Source: Saccharothrix obliqua (GTDB taxonomy: Bacteria; Actinomycetota; Actinomycetes; Mycobacteriales; Pseudonocardiaceae). Taken from it: a stretch of 64,000 nucleotides of DNA. The position numbers were made by a program, and so were the translations under genes. Within the stretch, counting starts at the first letter, position 1. The number at the start of each line of letters is the position of its first letter. Positions 30,209 to 39,042 of the stretch are shown piece by piece. The notes beneath the pieces were generated by a model. The model made no database searches and was not told the origin of the DNA. It saw only the letters and a list, made by a program, of their open reading frames with translations. The stretch lies in NCBI RefSeq assembly GCF_019375475.1, contig NZ_JAHXGQ010000001.1, positions 62,001 to 126,000 on the forward strand, in the 5' to 3' direction.

Positions 30209-30775
30209 TCACCCCACCGAGAAGTCGAACCCGCCGCCACCCGTGTGGTTGGTGCCGACACCCCGGACCACGTCGAACACCAGGCCGAGCGCCACCGCCA
30301 GCGCACGCGCGGGCTCCGGCGCGCCGGGACGCAGCCGCAGCACGTCCCGGCGCACCCGCCCGCCGTCGCGCCGGGCGATCGCGCCCTGCGTGAACGCGGC
30401 CACGTCGCCGAAGTAGCACAGCCGCTGCCCGGTCGGGTCCAGCAGCGCGTAGTGGGTGCGGCTCTCCTTGTGCAACGCGCCGAGCGGCGTGCCGTCCGGG
30501 CGGGACACCCGCGTCGGCGGCTTGCCCGCGCCCTTGCGCACCAGCAGCAGCGGCTGACCCAGGTGCGCCACCTCCAGGTCGAACGCCGTCCGGCCGGAGA
30601 AACCCGTGGTGCGCAACAACGCGCGCAGCGGACCGAGGCCGCGCCGGTCCCGGACGGACGCGAGCGGCACGTCGTGCTCGGAGTGGACGTCCACCCGGTA
30701 CCGGGTGCCGAGGAGGTGCCGGCCGGTGCCCCAGGGCTGCTCGATGATCAGCGTGTCGGTGCCGAACAGGTTCAC
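30209..30775 (-). CDS. hypothetical, possibly LURP-one/tubby-like fold
   Basis: 188 residues, beta-rich, convergent with the ESX-like cassette and divergent from pyrE. The pattern of alternating strands (LIIEQPWGTGRHLLGTRYRV, THYALLDPTGQRLCYFGDV) and the ending helix recall LURP-one/scramblase-like proteins, but conserved residues are too few for a firm call. No membrane helix. Function unknown. Confidence 0.6.
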   Translation of the reverse strand: MNLFGTDTLIIEQPWGTGRHLLGTRYRVDVHSEHDVPLASVRDRRGLGPLRALLRTTGFSGRTAFDLEVAHLGQPLLLVRKGAGKPPTRVSRPDGTPLGALHKESRTHYALLDPTGQRLCYFGDVAAFTQGAIARRDGGRVRRDVLRLRPGAPEPARALAVALGLVFDVVRGVGTNHTGGGGFDFSVG

Positions 30776-30816
30776 GGTGTGCCAGCGTACGGGCGCGTAT
30801 GACAGTCTTGGGACCC

Positions 30817-31383
30817 GTGCGAACAGAAGTGGTTCTCGACTCCGGAGCCAAGGCGGAACTGGCCCGGTTGGTGAGCGAGTTGGCCGTGGTGCACGGCAAG
30901 GTGACGTTGTCCTCCGGCGCGGAGGCCGACTACTACATCGACCTGCGCCGGGCGACGCTGCACCACGCCGCCGCCCCCCTGATCGGCAAGCTCCTGCGGC
31001 AGCTCACCGCCGACTGGGACTACGTGGCGGCGGGCGGCCTGACCCTCGGCGCGGACCCGGTGGCGTGCGCGATGATGCACGCCGCGGCGGGCGCGGGCGA
31101 CGTGCTGGACGCGTTCGTGGTGCGCAAGTCCGCCAAGGAGCACGGGATGCAGCGGCGGATCGAGGGCATCGAGGTGGCCGGCCAGCGCGTGCTCGCCGTG
31201 GAGGACACCTCCACCACCGGCGGCAGCGTGCTGACCGCCGTGGCGGCGTTGCGCGAGGCCGGTGCGACGGTGGTCGGCGTCGCGACCGTCGTCGACCGCG
31301 ACACCGGTGCGCGCGAGGCGATCGAGGCGGCCGGCCTGCCCTACCGCCACCTGCTCGACCTGGCCGACCTCGGCCTGGCCTGA
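30817..31383 (+). CDS. pyrE: orotate phosphoribosyltransferase
   Basis: 188 residues from the GTG at 30817 (start chosen by comparison with mycobacterial PyrE; an in-frame ATG at 30799 is the alternative). Key blocks: VVHGKVTLSSGAEADYYIDLRR, GGLTLGADPVA, RKSAKEHGMQRRIEG and the PRPP loop VLAVEDTSTTGGSVLTA. It makes OMP from orotate and PRPP in pyrimidine synthesis. The downstream gene begins 3 bp after its stop. Confidence 0.96.
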   Translation: MRTEVVLDSGAKAELARLVSELAVVHGKVTLSSGAEADYYIDLRRATLHHAAAPLIGKLLRQLTADWDYVAAGGLTLGADPVACAMMHAAAGAGDVLDAFVVRKSAKEHGMQRRIEGIEVAGQRVLAVEDTSTTGGSVLTAVAALREAGATVVGVATVVDRDTGAREAIEAAGLPYRHLLDLADLGLA

Positions 31384-31386
31384 CCC

Positions 31387-32073
31387 ATGGGCGTCCTCGT
31401 CCCGTTGCTGGTGTTCGTGGCGGTCAGCGGTGTCGGTGCCGCCGTGTGGCTGGTGCGGCGGCGCAGGGACGCCACGGGCGTCGACCGGGCTCCCACGACC
31501 GAGTGGGAGCACCGGATGCGTGCCCTGGAGACGGCTCTCGGCTGGCGGTTCGTCGCCGGTGACCCGGGTCTGGGGGAACGCGTGCCCCGGCTCGGCCGAA
31601 TGCTGGAGGGCGACCGCGACCGGGTGCGCTGCCAGCTCGTCGGCCACTGGCGCGGGGTGCCCGTGCTGGCCGTCGAGGTGTTGTTGCGCAACCCGGCGAC
31701 GGGCGAGTACGCGGAGTACGCGGTCGTCGTCCTGCCGCGGCCGGTGCCGGGGCCGTGGTTGCTGATCAGCCCCCGCGACGACCACGCGTGGGGGTTGTTC
31801 GAGCAGAGCACGGCCACCGGCGACCCGGCGTTCGACGCGCGGTACGAGGTGCGGCGCCGGAACCCGGCGTTCGCGACCGCCCTGCTCGGCTCGGGCCTGC
31901 CGGCGGCGTTGCTGCACGACCCGCGCGCGGTGGGCGTGGCCCTCGTGTTCGACGAGGAGAACCTGGCGGTGGTCGTGCCGGGTTCGGTCCTCCAGGCGCC
32001 GCTCACCACCGCGGCCGACCTGCTGGCGGACATCGCGGCCCGCGTGCCGTGGCAGGCGCTGCCCCGCGGCTGA
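31387..32073 (+). CDS. hypothetical membrane-anchored protein, 228 aa
   Basis: N-terminal helix LVPLLVFVAVSGVGAAVWLV, basic RRRRDA, then a cytoplasmic domain with LETALGWRFVAGDP and VVVLPRPVPGPWLLISPRD. It starts 3 bp after pyrE and is surely co-transcribed. Its layout is like the protein at 26938-27633. It may correspond to Rv0381c, next to pyrE in M. tuberculosis, but I recall that protein only by position. No catalytic motif seen. Confidence 0.7.
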   Translation: MGVLVPLLVFVAVSGVGAAVWLVRRRRDATGVDRAPTTEWEHRMRALETALGWRFVAGDPGLGERVPRLGRMLEGDRDRVRCQLVGHWRGVPVLAVEVLLRNPATGEYAEYAVVVLPRPVPGPWLLISPRDDHAWGLFEQSTATGDPAFDARYEVRRRNPAFATALLGSGLPAALLHDPRAVGVALVFDEENLAVVVPGSVLQAPLTTAADLLADIAARVPWQALPRG

Positions 32074-32149
32074 CCGGCCGGATCGCGGGTTATATCGCGC
32101 GCGCCCCCGCCCCACCCCGCCTACCCTGGGGTGGGGAGGGGAGGTCCTC

Positions 32150-32527
32150 ATGGTCGCCTCGGCGCTGGCCAACCTGGTCATGGTGGTCCACTTCGGGGTC
32201 CTGGTCTTCCTCGTGGTCGGCGGTTTCCTCGCCTGGCGCTGGCCCCGCCTGCTCTACCCGCACCTGGCCATGGCGGCGTGGGGCCTGCTCGTCATCACGT
32301 TCCCGCTGGCCTGCCCGTTGACCTGGCTGGAGAACGCCCTGCGGTCCGCCGCCGGTCGACCGGAGCTGACCGACGGGTTCATCGACACCTACGTCGACGG
32401 CGTCCTGTACCCGGAGTCGGTTGCCGGGCTGGTGCAACTGCTGGTGGCGCTCGCCGTCGGCGTCTCGTGGCTCGGCCTCCACCTGCGGCGCCGGTCCGGG
32501 CCCGCCACGCGCGCGCTGCACCGGTGA
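32150..32527 (+). CDS. DUF2784 membrane protein
   Basis: 125 residues, four hydrophobic helices, with the DUF2784 features VVHFGVLVFLVVGGFLAW, HLAMAAWG and CPLTWLENALR, and a short C-terminal SWLGLHLRRR. ATG at 32150 has GGGGAGGGGAGG just upstream. The stop overlaps the RNA methyltransferase start (GTGA). Function of the family unknown. Confidence 0.88.
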   Translation: MVASALANLVMVVHFGVLVFLVVGGFLAWRWPRLLYPHLAMAAWGLLVITFPLACPLTWLENALRSAAGRPELTDGFIDTYVDGVLYPESVAGLVQLLVALAVGVSWLGLHLRRRSGPATRALHR

Positions 32528-33237
32528 CTACGCTCCACGTGGTGGAACGGGTCGTCCTGGAAGGCTTTCACGCCGTCAAGCACGCGTTGCGGTTCGGCGG
32601 CCGGGTGGACCCGGTGGTCGTGCTGGACCGGGCCGCGGCGGTCGCGCTCGCGCGGTCCCACGCGCCGGACCTGGTGGGCTTCTTCGCCGACCGGGCACGC
32701 GAGGTGGACGCGGCGGGGTTCACGTCGGTGGTCGGCCGCGCCCACCCGACCGGCGTCGGCGGGCTCGCCGAGCGGCCCGCCGCCCACTGGTCCGCCGCAC
32801 CGCGCACCGCTCCCCTGGTGCTGCTGGACAACCCGCGCAACCTGGGCAACTTCGGCGCGGTGGTGCGCGTGGCGGCCGGGCTCGGCGCACGCGGCGTCGT
32901 GTCGACCGGCGACGTGGACCCGTGGCACCCCACCGTGCTGCGCGGGAGCGCCGGGCTGCACTTCGCGGTGCCCGTCGGCCGGGTGGCCGGCCCGGCGGAG
33001 CTGACCGGCGAGCTGATCGCGTTCGACGCGGACGGCGAGGACCTGCGGCACGCGCGCGTCCCGGACGACGCGGTGCTGGCGTTCGGCTCCGAGCGCCACG
33101 GCCTGTCCGCCGCCGTGCGCGCGTCCGCCGACCGGGTCGTCTCGCTGCCCATGCGACCGGGGGTGTCCAGCTACAACCTGACCACCAGCGTGGCGATGGC
33201 GTTGTACCACTGGGAGCTGTTCCGCCGAGCTTCTTGA
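32524..33237 (+). CDS. TrmH/SpoU-family RNA methyltransferase
   Basis: 237 residues. The three SpoU motifs are present: LDNPRNLGNFGAVVRVA (motif 1), LAFGSERHGLS (motif 2) and SLPMRPGVSSYNLTTSVAMALYHW (motif 3, SAM-binding knot). It is a 2'-O-ribose methyltransferase of tRNA or rRNA with a short N-terminal region. It occupies the position of Rv0380c relative to pyrE. GTG at 32524 is coupled to the DUF2784 stop; GTG 32539 is possible. Exact target nucleotide unknown. Confidence 0.88.
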   Translation: MTTLHVVERVVLEGFHAVKHALRFGGRVDPVVVLDRAAAVALARSHAPDLVGFFADRAREVDAAGFTSVVGRAHPTGVGGLAERPAAHWSAAPRTAPLVLLDNPRNLGNFGAVVRVAAGLGARGVVSTGDVDPWHPTVLRGSAGLHFAVPVGRVAGPAELTGELIAFDADGEDLRHARVPDDAVLAFGSERHGLSAAVRASADRVVSLPMRPGVSSYNLTTSVAMALYHWELFRRAS

Positions 33238-33246
33238 CCGGTCAAG
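33233..33246. promoter_or_regulatory. 14-bp perfect palindrome upstream of GH76 gene
   Basis: CTTGACCGGTCAAG overlaps the methyltransferase stop codon and ends 17 bp before the GH76 start. Its TGACCGG core also occurs in the fadE5 dyad at 3608. A TetR-type operator is plausible. Confidence 0.45.
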
Positions 33247-33262
33247 CGGGCAAGCTGGCCCC

Positions 33263-34327
33263 GTGACGACCCCCAAGCTCCTCGCCGCGCGCGCGGGTGT
33301 GGCCGAGCGCGCGGTCGAGTCGCGCCACCTGCGCCGGGTGTGGGGCCTGCCGGGCACGGTCCTCGGGTCGGCGGGCTGGCCGGTGGACTGGCCCGGTCGC
33401 GCGCACGTCCGGTTCAACTACTGGTGGCAGGCGCACCTGCTGGACTGCTTCCTGGACGCCCAGCTCCGCGCGCCGTCCGCCGCGCGGCTGGGCCGGGTCC
33501 GGCGGCTGGTGCGCGGCATCCGGCTGCGCAACCTCACCGGCTGGACCAACGACTTCTACGACGACGTGGCGTGGCTCGGTCTCGCGCTGCAACGCGCCGA
33601 GCGAGCGGGGGTGGCGAAACCACGTGCCGTCGACGTCATCGCGCGTCGCCTGCGCTCCGGGTGGACCGACCACGGCGGCGGCGGGATCTGGTGGCGGCGT
33701 GGCGAGGACTTCAAGAACGTGCCCGCCAACGGTCCGGCGGCGATCTTCTTCGCCCGCCTCGCCGCGACCGGGGGCGGCGCGGACGACCTCGACCGGGCGC
33801 GTGCGGGGGTGGACTGGCTGGTGGACTGCCTGCGCGACCCGGAGACCGGGCTGTTCTGGGACGGCCTGCACGTCCACCCGGACGGCTCGGTCCGCGAGGT
33901 CGAGCGGAACTTCTACACCTACTGCCAGGGCGTCGTGCTCGGCGCGTGCGTCGAACTCGGCCCGCCGTACGCGGACCTCGCGGCCGAGATCGTCACCGCG
34001 GTGGACAAGCACCTCGCGGTGGACGGCGTGCTGCGCGGGCACGGCGGCGGCGACGGCGGGTTGTTCAGCGGCATCCTCACCCGCTACCTGGCGCAGGCCG
34101 CCCTGCGGCTGGACCGGCCGGAGGCCGCGAAGGCGGCGGACCTCGTCCTGCGCTCGGCGGAAGCGGTGTGGGCGGGCCGCGCCGTGGTGGTCAGCGGGCC
34201 GCTGTTCGGCCACGAGTGGGCGGAGCCCGCGCGTGCCGCGACCGGCCGCCGACCCGAGCGGGACCTCTCCGTGCAGCTCGGCGGGTGGATGGCGCTCGAA
34301 GCCGCCGCCCTGCTGGAACGCGGGTGA
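33263..34327 (+). CDS. glycoside hydrolase family 76 protein
   Basis: 354 residues with an alpha/alpha-barrel sequence pattern. NYWWQAHLLDCFLDAQLR near residue 50 and LTGWTNDFYDDVAWLGLALQRAE near residue 95 carry the adjacent Asp pair (YDDVAW) that is catalytic in GH76 alpha-1,6-mannanases. No signal peptide, so it is probably cytoplasmic, like Rv0365c of M. tuberculosis, whose relative position it shares. Role may be turnover of mannan or phosphatidylinositol mannoside glycans (inference). GTG start at 33263. Confidence 0.85.
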   Translation: MTTPKLLAARAGVAERAVESRHLRRVWGLPGTVLGSAGWPVDWPGRAHVRFNYWWQAHLLDCFLDAQLRAPSAARLGRVRRLVRGIRLRNLTGWTNDFYDDVAWLGLALQRAERAGVAKPRAVDVIARRLRSGWTDHGGGGIWWRRGEDFKNVPANGPAAIFFARLAATGGGADDLDRARAGVDWLVDCLRDPETGLFWDGLHVHPDGSVREVERNFYTYCQGVVLGACVELGPPYADLAAEIVTAVDKHLAVDGVLRGHGGGDGGLFSGILTRYLAQAALRLDRPEAAKAADLVLRSAEAVWAGRAVVVSGPLFGHEWAEPARAATGRRPERDLSVQLGGWMALEAAALLERG

Positions 34328-34331
34328 CCGC

Positions 34332-35288
34332 TCACGCGCAACCGCAGGACCGGCGGTGCACCAGGGCGGGCGCGAGCCGACGCGTCTCCGGCGGGCGGTC
34401 CGGGTCGGTGATCCGCGCCAGCAGCAGCCGCACGGCCGTGCGGCCGATCTCCTCCACCGGCTGCGCCGCGGTGGTCAGCGGCGGGTCGACCAGCTCGGCC
34501 CACTCCACCTCGTCGTAGGTCACCAGCGCGAGGTCCGCGCCGATCCGCACGCCACGCGCGCGAGCCGTCCGCAGCACGTCCACCAGCGGCTGGTGGCCGC
34601 CCACCACGACGCCGGTCACCCGGCCCAGCAGCGGGTCCAGGGCGTCGGCCACCAGCTCCTCGTCCCACGCGATGCCCGCCCGACCGAGGCCGAGGCGGTA
34701 GCCGAGCACGCGCTCGTCGGTGGTGGCCAGGCCGGGCGTGCCGGTGACCATCCCGATCCGCCGGTGCCCGAGATCCGCGAGGTGCCGCACCAGTGCCGAC
34801 GTGGCCTGCACGTTCTCCGGCCCCACCTGGTCCACGTCCCGCGCCACGGTCAGCCGGTCCACCAGCACCGTCGGCACGCCCAGCCGGCGCAGCTCGGGCA
34901 GCGCGGCCGACGACGACGTGGGCGTGAGCAGCACGCCGTCCACGCGCCGGGACCGCAGCATCCGCACCGCCGCCTGCTCCGACTCCACCTCGCCGCGGGT
35001 GTCGATCAGCACCAGCGAGTACCCGGCCCGCGTCGCCTCGCCCTCGATGGCCGCGATCAGCTCCGCGAAGTACGGGTGCGACACCAGGGACACGGCCAGG
35101 CCGAGCGACCTCGTGCCACCGGTGACCAGCGAACGGGCGATCGCGTCACCCGTGTAGCCGGTCTCCTCGATCGCCTTCAGCACCCGTTCGCGGGTGCTCG
35201 CCGCGACCGCCCTGGTCTCGTTGATCACGTGTGAGACCGTGGTGGTGGAGACGCCGGCCAGCGCGGCGACCTCCTTCATGGTGACCAT
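34332..35288 (-). CDS. LacI-family transcriptional regulator
   Basis: 318 residues. The HTH MVTMKEVAALAGVSTTTVSHVINET is canonical, with the hinge helix at AIARSLVTGG, then a periplasmic-binding-protein-like effector domain (LGLAVSLVSHPYFAELIAAIEGEA). It ends HRRSCGCA. Starts at ATG 35288 or 35279. It is divergent from a PfkB kinase gene with a perfect GCAANCGNTTGC operator between, so it most likely represses both genes until a sugar or nucleoside effector binds. Confidence 0.93.
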   Translation of the reverse strand: MVTMKEVAALAGVSTTTVSHVINETRAVAASTRERVLKAIEETGYTGDAIARSLVTGGTRSLGLAVSLVSHPYFAELIAAIEGEATRAGYSLVLIDTRGEVESEQAAVRMLRSRRVDGVLLTPTSSSAALPELRRLGVPTVLVDRLTVARDVDQVGPENVQATSALVRHLADLGHRRIGMVTGTPGLATTDERVLGYRLGLGRAGIAWDEELVADALDPLLGRVTGVVVGGHQPLVDVLRTARARGVRIGADLALVTYDEVEWAELVDPPLTTAAQPVEEIGRTAVRLLLARITDPDRPPETRRLAPALVHRRSCGCA

Positions 35289-35312
35289 GGAACCCGTCCC
35301 CGTTCCGCCTTG

Positions 35313-35326
35313 CGCAAGCGATTGCG
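35313..35326. promoter_or_regulatory. LacI-family operator
   Basis: CGCAAGCGATTGCG contains GCAAGCGATTGC, a match to the LacI-family consensus GCAANCGNTTGC with the central CG. It is 25 bp upstream of the regulator's start and 32 bp upstream of the kinase start. Confidence 0.85.
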
Positions 35327-35357
35327 GGCGACGATACCGGCTAGGAGGTGCGCGGGC

Positions 35358-36191
35358 GTGGTGACGGTGCTGTGCGTCGGGCTGACGACGGTGGACGTCA
35401 GCCAGGTCGTCGCCGAGTTCCCCGCGCCCGGCGCGAAGGTGCGGTCGCTGGCCGTGGACCTCGCGCCGGGCGGCCCGGCGGCGAACGCGGCCCGCGCCGT
35501 CGTCGCGCTCGGGCACCGGGCGGTGCTGCTCACCGCGCTCGGCGACCGGTTCGGCCCGGTGGCCCGGGAGCTGCTGGCCGGTGTCGAGGCGCACGACCTG
35601 GGCGTCGGCGGCCCGCCGGTGAGCGCGGTCGTGGTGCGGGAGCGGGACGGGGAGCGGACCGTCGTGTCCCGTGACGCGGCCGACTTCACGCCCACCGGCG
35701 AGGTGGACGCCCGTCACGTGCGCGCGGCCGACGTGCTGCTGCTGGACGGCCACCTCGGACCGCTCGCGTTGGCCGCCGCCCGGCTCGCGCGTGCCGCGGG
35801 CGTGCCCGTGGTGCTGGACGCGGGTAGCTGGAAGCCCGTGCTGGACGACCTGCTGCCCCTGGTGGACGTCGCCGCGTGCGCGGCCGGCTTCCCGCTGTCC
35901 GCACCCGAGCTGCACGCCCGCGGCGTGCCGCTGGTGGTCCGCACCGCCGGTCCCGCGCCCGTCACCTGGTCGCGGCGCGGGGTGACCGGGCGGGTGCCGG
36001 TGCCCGCGGTGGCGGCGCGGGACACCAACGGCGCGGGCGACGTGTGGCACGGCGCGCTGGCCGTCGCGGTGGCCCGCGGCCTGCGCGTGGCGGCGGCGAT
36101 CCGGTGGGCGAACGCCGCGGCCGGCGTGCGGGTGCGCAACACGGCCCGGGACTGGGTGGCGGAGCTGGCGCGGTGGCGGGAGGGCGGATGA
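35358..36191 (+). CDS. PfkB-family sugar/nucleoside kinase
   Basis: 277 residues from the GTG at 35358, preceded by AGGAGG at 35343-35348. Motif 1 is in LAPGGPAANAARAVVALG; motif 2 with the catalytic Asp is DTNGAGDVWHGALAVA near residue 220 (usual DTxGAGD). The family includes ribokinase, adenosine kinase and fructokinase; local context (LacI regulator, second kinase) favours a sugar or nucleoside. Its stop overlaps the next kinase by four bases (ATGA). Confidence 0.9.
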   Translation: MVTVLCVGLTTVDVSQVVAEFPAPGAKVRSLAVDLAPGGPAANAARAVVALGHRAVLLTALGDRFGPVARELLAGVEAHDLGVGGPPVSAVVVRERDGERTVVSRDAADFTPTGEVDARHVRAADVLLLDGHLGPLALAAARLARAAGVPVVLDAGSWKPVLDDLLPLVDVAACAAGFPLSAPELHARGVPLVVRTAGPAPVTWSRRGVTGRVPVPAVAARDTNGAGDVWHGALAVAVARGLRVAAAIRWANAAAGVRVRNTARDWVAELARWREGG

Positions 36192-36808
36192 GGTTCGCGG
36201 ACCTGGTCGAGCGGGCGCGGGTGCTGGCGGGCTCGGGCGAGCGGCGGTTGCTCGGCATCGCCGGCGCGCCGGGCTCGGGCAAGTCGACCCTGGCGCGGCG
36301 GCTGGTGGACGTGCTGGGTGGTGACGCGGCACTGGTCGGGATGGACGGGTTCCACCTCGCGCAGCGCGAGCTGGCGCGGCTGGGCATCGCCGACCGCAAG
36401 GGCGCGCCGGACACGTTCGACGGCCCCGGTTACGCGGACCTGCTGGTCCGGCTCAGGGCACGTGGCCCGGACGTGGTGTACGCGCCGGAGTTCCGGCGGG
36501 AGATCGAGGAACCGGTGGCGTGCGCCGTGCCGGTGCCGCCCGACGTGCCGCTGGTCGTCACCGAGGGCAACTACCTGCTGCTGCCGCACGGCTCGTGGCG
36601 GCGGGTGCGGCCGATGCTGGACGAGGCGTGGTTCCTGCTCGTGGACGAGGAGCTGCGGGTGCGCCGGCTGGTCGACCGCCACGTCCGCTTCGGGCGCTCA
36701 CCGGCGGAGGCGCGGGAACGCGTGCTCAACGGGACCGACCACCACAACGCCCGGCTGGTGAACGCCACGCACGCGGGTGCCGACCTGGTGATCACCGAGG
36801 TCGACTAG
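36188..36808 (+). CDS. P-loop nucleoside/sugar kinase (uridine kinase-like)
   Basis: 206 residues. Walker A GIAGAPGSGKSTLARRL near residue 23, a substrate segment VGMDGFHLAQRELARLG, RKGAPDTFDGPGYADLL, and lid region RLVDRHVRFGRSPAEARERV followed by NGTDHHNARLV. It resembles the uridine kinase/pantothenate kinase-like (YggC/FrcK-type) family found near sugar operons. It is translated coupled to the PfkB kinase, so the two may act in sequence or on two substrates of one catabolic route. Its stop shares a CTAG with the convergent DedA gene. Confidence 0.87.
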   Translation: MRFADLVERARVLAGSGERRLLGIAGAPGSGKSTLARRLVDVLGGDAALVGMDGFHLAQRELARLGIADRKGAPDTFDGPGYADLLVRLRARGPDVVYAPEFRREIEEPVACAVPVPPDVPLVVTEGNYLLLPHGSWRRVRPMLDEAWFLLVDEELRVRRLVDRHVRFGRSPAEARERVLNGTDHHNARLVNATHAGADLVITEVD

Positions 36809-37473
36809 TTGGTTGCGGTGGGCACTTCCTCCTCGACCGGCTTGCGCATCTCCTGCCGGTAGCGGAACAGGCCGTAGGCGGTGCCGACCACGAAGAACGC
36901 CACGCTCGCCCACACGGCCACCGTCTGGAGCCACGGCACGGAGTTCAGCAGGCCCGCGCCGTAGTAGCCGGCCAGCACCAGCGTGGGCACCCAGGCCAAC
37001 GCGCCGATGGTGGTGGCCAGCATGAACCGGCGCGGGTCCATCCGGGCCGCGCCCGCGACCATCGGGGCCAGCGTCCGCACCCACGGGATCCAGCGGGCCA
37101 GCACGATCGCCCAGAAACCACGCCGGTCGAGGAAGTCGCGTGCCTTCGCCAGGTTCTCCTTGCTCAGCACCCGGCCGCCACGCCGCGCGAGCAGCTTGGT
37201 GCCCGAGTACCGGCCGATGTAGTAGCCGATCTGGTTGCCGACCACCGCCACCACCATCGCCGCCGCGGACAGCAGCCACGCGCTCAGCTCGCCGTCGTGC
37301 TGCGCGAGCACCACACCGGCCGCGAACAGCAGCGAGTCGCCGGGCAGGAACAACCCGAAGATGAACGCGCACTCGAAGAAGACGAAGCTCAGCGTGATCA
37401 CCCACACGGCCAGCGGACCGGCGGTTTCCAGCGGGGCGAACGCGACAGCGTCGGACGATGCGGACAACACCAC
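36805..37473 (-). CDS. DedA family membrane protein (first copy)
   Basis: 222 residues, five to six helices. DedA signature FECAFIFGLFLPGDSLLFAAG, GNQIGYYIGRYSG, and the amphipathic re-entrant block FWAIVLARWIPWVRTLAPMVAGAARMD with the conserved arginine and Pro. DedA proteins are DMT-related proton-coupled flippase-like proteins for lipid carriers. The second copy at 40503 is closer to Rv0364; this one sits with the kinases and probably arose independently. Confidence 0.9.
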   Translation of the reverse strand: MVLSASSDAVAFAPLETAGPLAVWVITLSFVFFECAFIFGLFLPGDSLLFAAGVVLAQHDGELSAWLLSAAAMVVAVVGNQIGYYIGRYSGTKLLARRGGRVLSKENLAKARDFLDRRGFWAIVLARWIPWVRTLAPMVAGAARMDPRRFMLATTIGALAWVPTLVLAGYYGAGLLNSVPWLQTVAVWASVAFFVVGTAYGLFRYRQEMRKPVEEEVPTATN

Positions 37474-37601
37474 GGTGCCACCCTACGTGGGCGGGTGCCG
37501 CGGACAGGGCTACTCCCGGCTAACGCTTGCCGAAACGTTCGTCGCCCGTGCGCTCCGTGAACACCCGGTCACGGTGAGTCTGGAAGCGCTAGCGTGGGTT
37601 C

Positions 37602-38969
37602 ATGGAGGCCCTGCTCACCGAATTGCGCGCGGCCCTCGACGGGGCAGTGCTCACCGATCCCGACGTGACGTACCCCTACCGGCACGACATGATGCCGCTC
37701 GCACCGCACGACCAGCCGCTGGCGGTGGTGCTGCCCACGTCCACCGAGCAGGTGCAGGCGGTGGTGCGGGCGTGCGGCGCGCACGGCGTGCCCATCGTGC
37801 CGCGCGGCGCGGGCAGCGGCCTGTCCGGCGCGGCCAACGCCGTGGCGGGCTGCGTGGTGCTGGTCACCACGAAGATGAACCACGTCCTGGAGGTCGACCC
37901 GGACAACCGCCTGGCCGTGGTCGAGCCGGGCGTGGTGAACCTCGACCTGCGGGACGCGGTGGAGAAGCACGGGCTGTTCTACCCGCCCGACCCGTCCAGC
38001 TACGACTGGTGCACGATCGGCGGCAACCTGGCCACCAACGCGGGCGGGCTGTGCTGCGTCAAGTACGGCGTCACCACGGACTCGGTGCTCGGCCTGGAAG
38101 TCGTGCTGGCGTCCGGCGAACTGCTCCGCACCGGGCGGCGGACCGTCAAGGGCGTCGCGGGGTACGACCTGACCAAGCTGTTCGTCGGCAGCGAGGGCAC
38201 GCTGGGCGTGATCACCCGGGCGACCCTGGCGCTCCGCCCGCTGCCGCAGGCGCCGGCCACCCTGGTCGCGTCGTTCGACCGGACCGCCGACGCGGGCGCG
38301 GCCGTGGCGCGGGTCGTGCGCGAGGGCGTGGTGCCGTCCCTGATGGAGATCATGGACCGCGCTTCCATCGAGGCCGTCGAGCGGTACCTGAAGACGGATT
38401 TGAACGCCGACGAGGCGTTGCTGGTGTGCCAGTCCGACGCGGGTGGCGAGGTGGCGCGGCGTGAGTTGGCCGTGGTGGAGCAGGTGTGCGTGGACGCGGG
38501 CGCGTCCCTCACCTACGTCACCGAAGACCTGGCCGAGGGCCGTGACCTGCTCACCGCGCGTCGCTCCGTGCTGACCGCGTTGGAGGTCTACGGCGCGTGG
38601 CTCACCGACGACGTGTGCGTGCCCCGGACGCGGATCGCCGAGCTGATCACCGGGTGCGAGCGGATCAGCGCGGACGTGGGGTTGCGGATCGCCGTCGTCG
38701 GCCACGCGGGTGACGGCAACATGCACCCGACGATCGTGTACGACCCGTCGTCGGCCGCCGAGTTCGACCGCGCCCGGCGTGCGTTCGACGAGATCCTGGC
38801 GCTCGGGTTGGCCCTGGGCGGGACGATCACGGGTGAGCACGGCGTCGGGAAGATCAAGCGCGAGTGGCTGGCGAAGGAGATCGGGCCGGTCGGCCTCCGG
38901 GTCCACCGCGAGATCAAGCACGCCCTGGACCCGACCGGCCTGTTCAACCCCGGCTCGATGTTCGCCTAG
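37602..38969 (+). CDS. FAD-linked oxidase, glycolate oxidase GlcD-like
   Basis: 455 residues. The PCMH-type FAD domain spans about 40-215 (VPRGAGSGLSGAANAVAGCVVLVTTKMN, PDPSSYDWCTIGGNLATNAGG, LFVGSEGTLGVITRATLAL). The C-terminal oxidase domain contains GHAGDGNMHPTIVYDP and GEHGVGKIKREWL. Possible substrates are glycolate or D-lactate; GlcE/GlcF subunits are not adjacent, which favours a single-subunit D-lactate-type enzyme. The ATG lies six bases after TAGCGT (37590-37595), implying leaderless expression. Confidence 0.9.
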   Translation: MEALLTELRAALDGAVLTDPDVTYPYRHDMMPLAPHDQPLAVVLPTSTEQVQAVVRACGAHGVPIVPRGAGSGLSGAANAVAGCVVLVTTKMNHVLEVDPDNRLAVVEPGVVNLDLRDAVEKHGLFYPPDPSSYDWCTIGGNLATNAGGLCCVKYGVTTDSVLGLEVVLASGELLRTGRRTVKGVAGYDLTKLFVGSEGTLGVITRATLALRPLPQAPATLVASFDRTADAGAAVARVVREGVVPSLMEIMDRASIEAVERYLKTDLNADEALLVCQSDAGGEVARRELAVVEQVCVDAGASLTYVTEDLAEGRDLLTARRSVLTALEVYGAWLTDDVCVPRTRIAELITGCERISADVGLRIAVVGHAGDGNMHPTIVYDPSSAAEFDRARRAFDEILALGLALGGTITGEHGVGKIKREWLAKEIGPVGLRVHREIKHALDPTGLFNPGSMFA

Positions 38970-39042
38970 GCGTTGTCCTCAAGCCGAACCGCGACCCGGA
39001 CCGCCCCGCCGGCGCGGCGAAGGCGGCGGTCGGGTTGGGCGG

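Noticed and set aside
34332-36332. A 666-codon minus-strand frame extending the LacI protein upstream
   Set aside because: The LacI HTH starts at 35288 or 35279; the extra part is antisense to the PfkB kinase and contains no domain.
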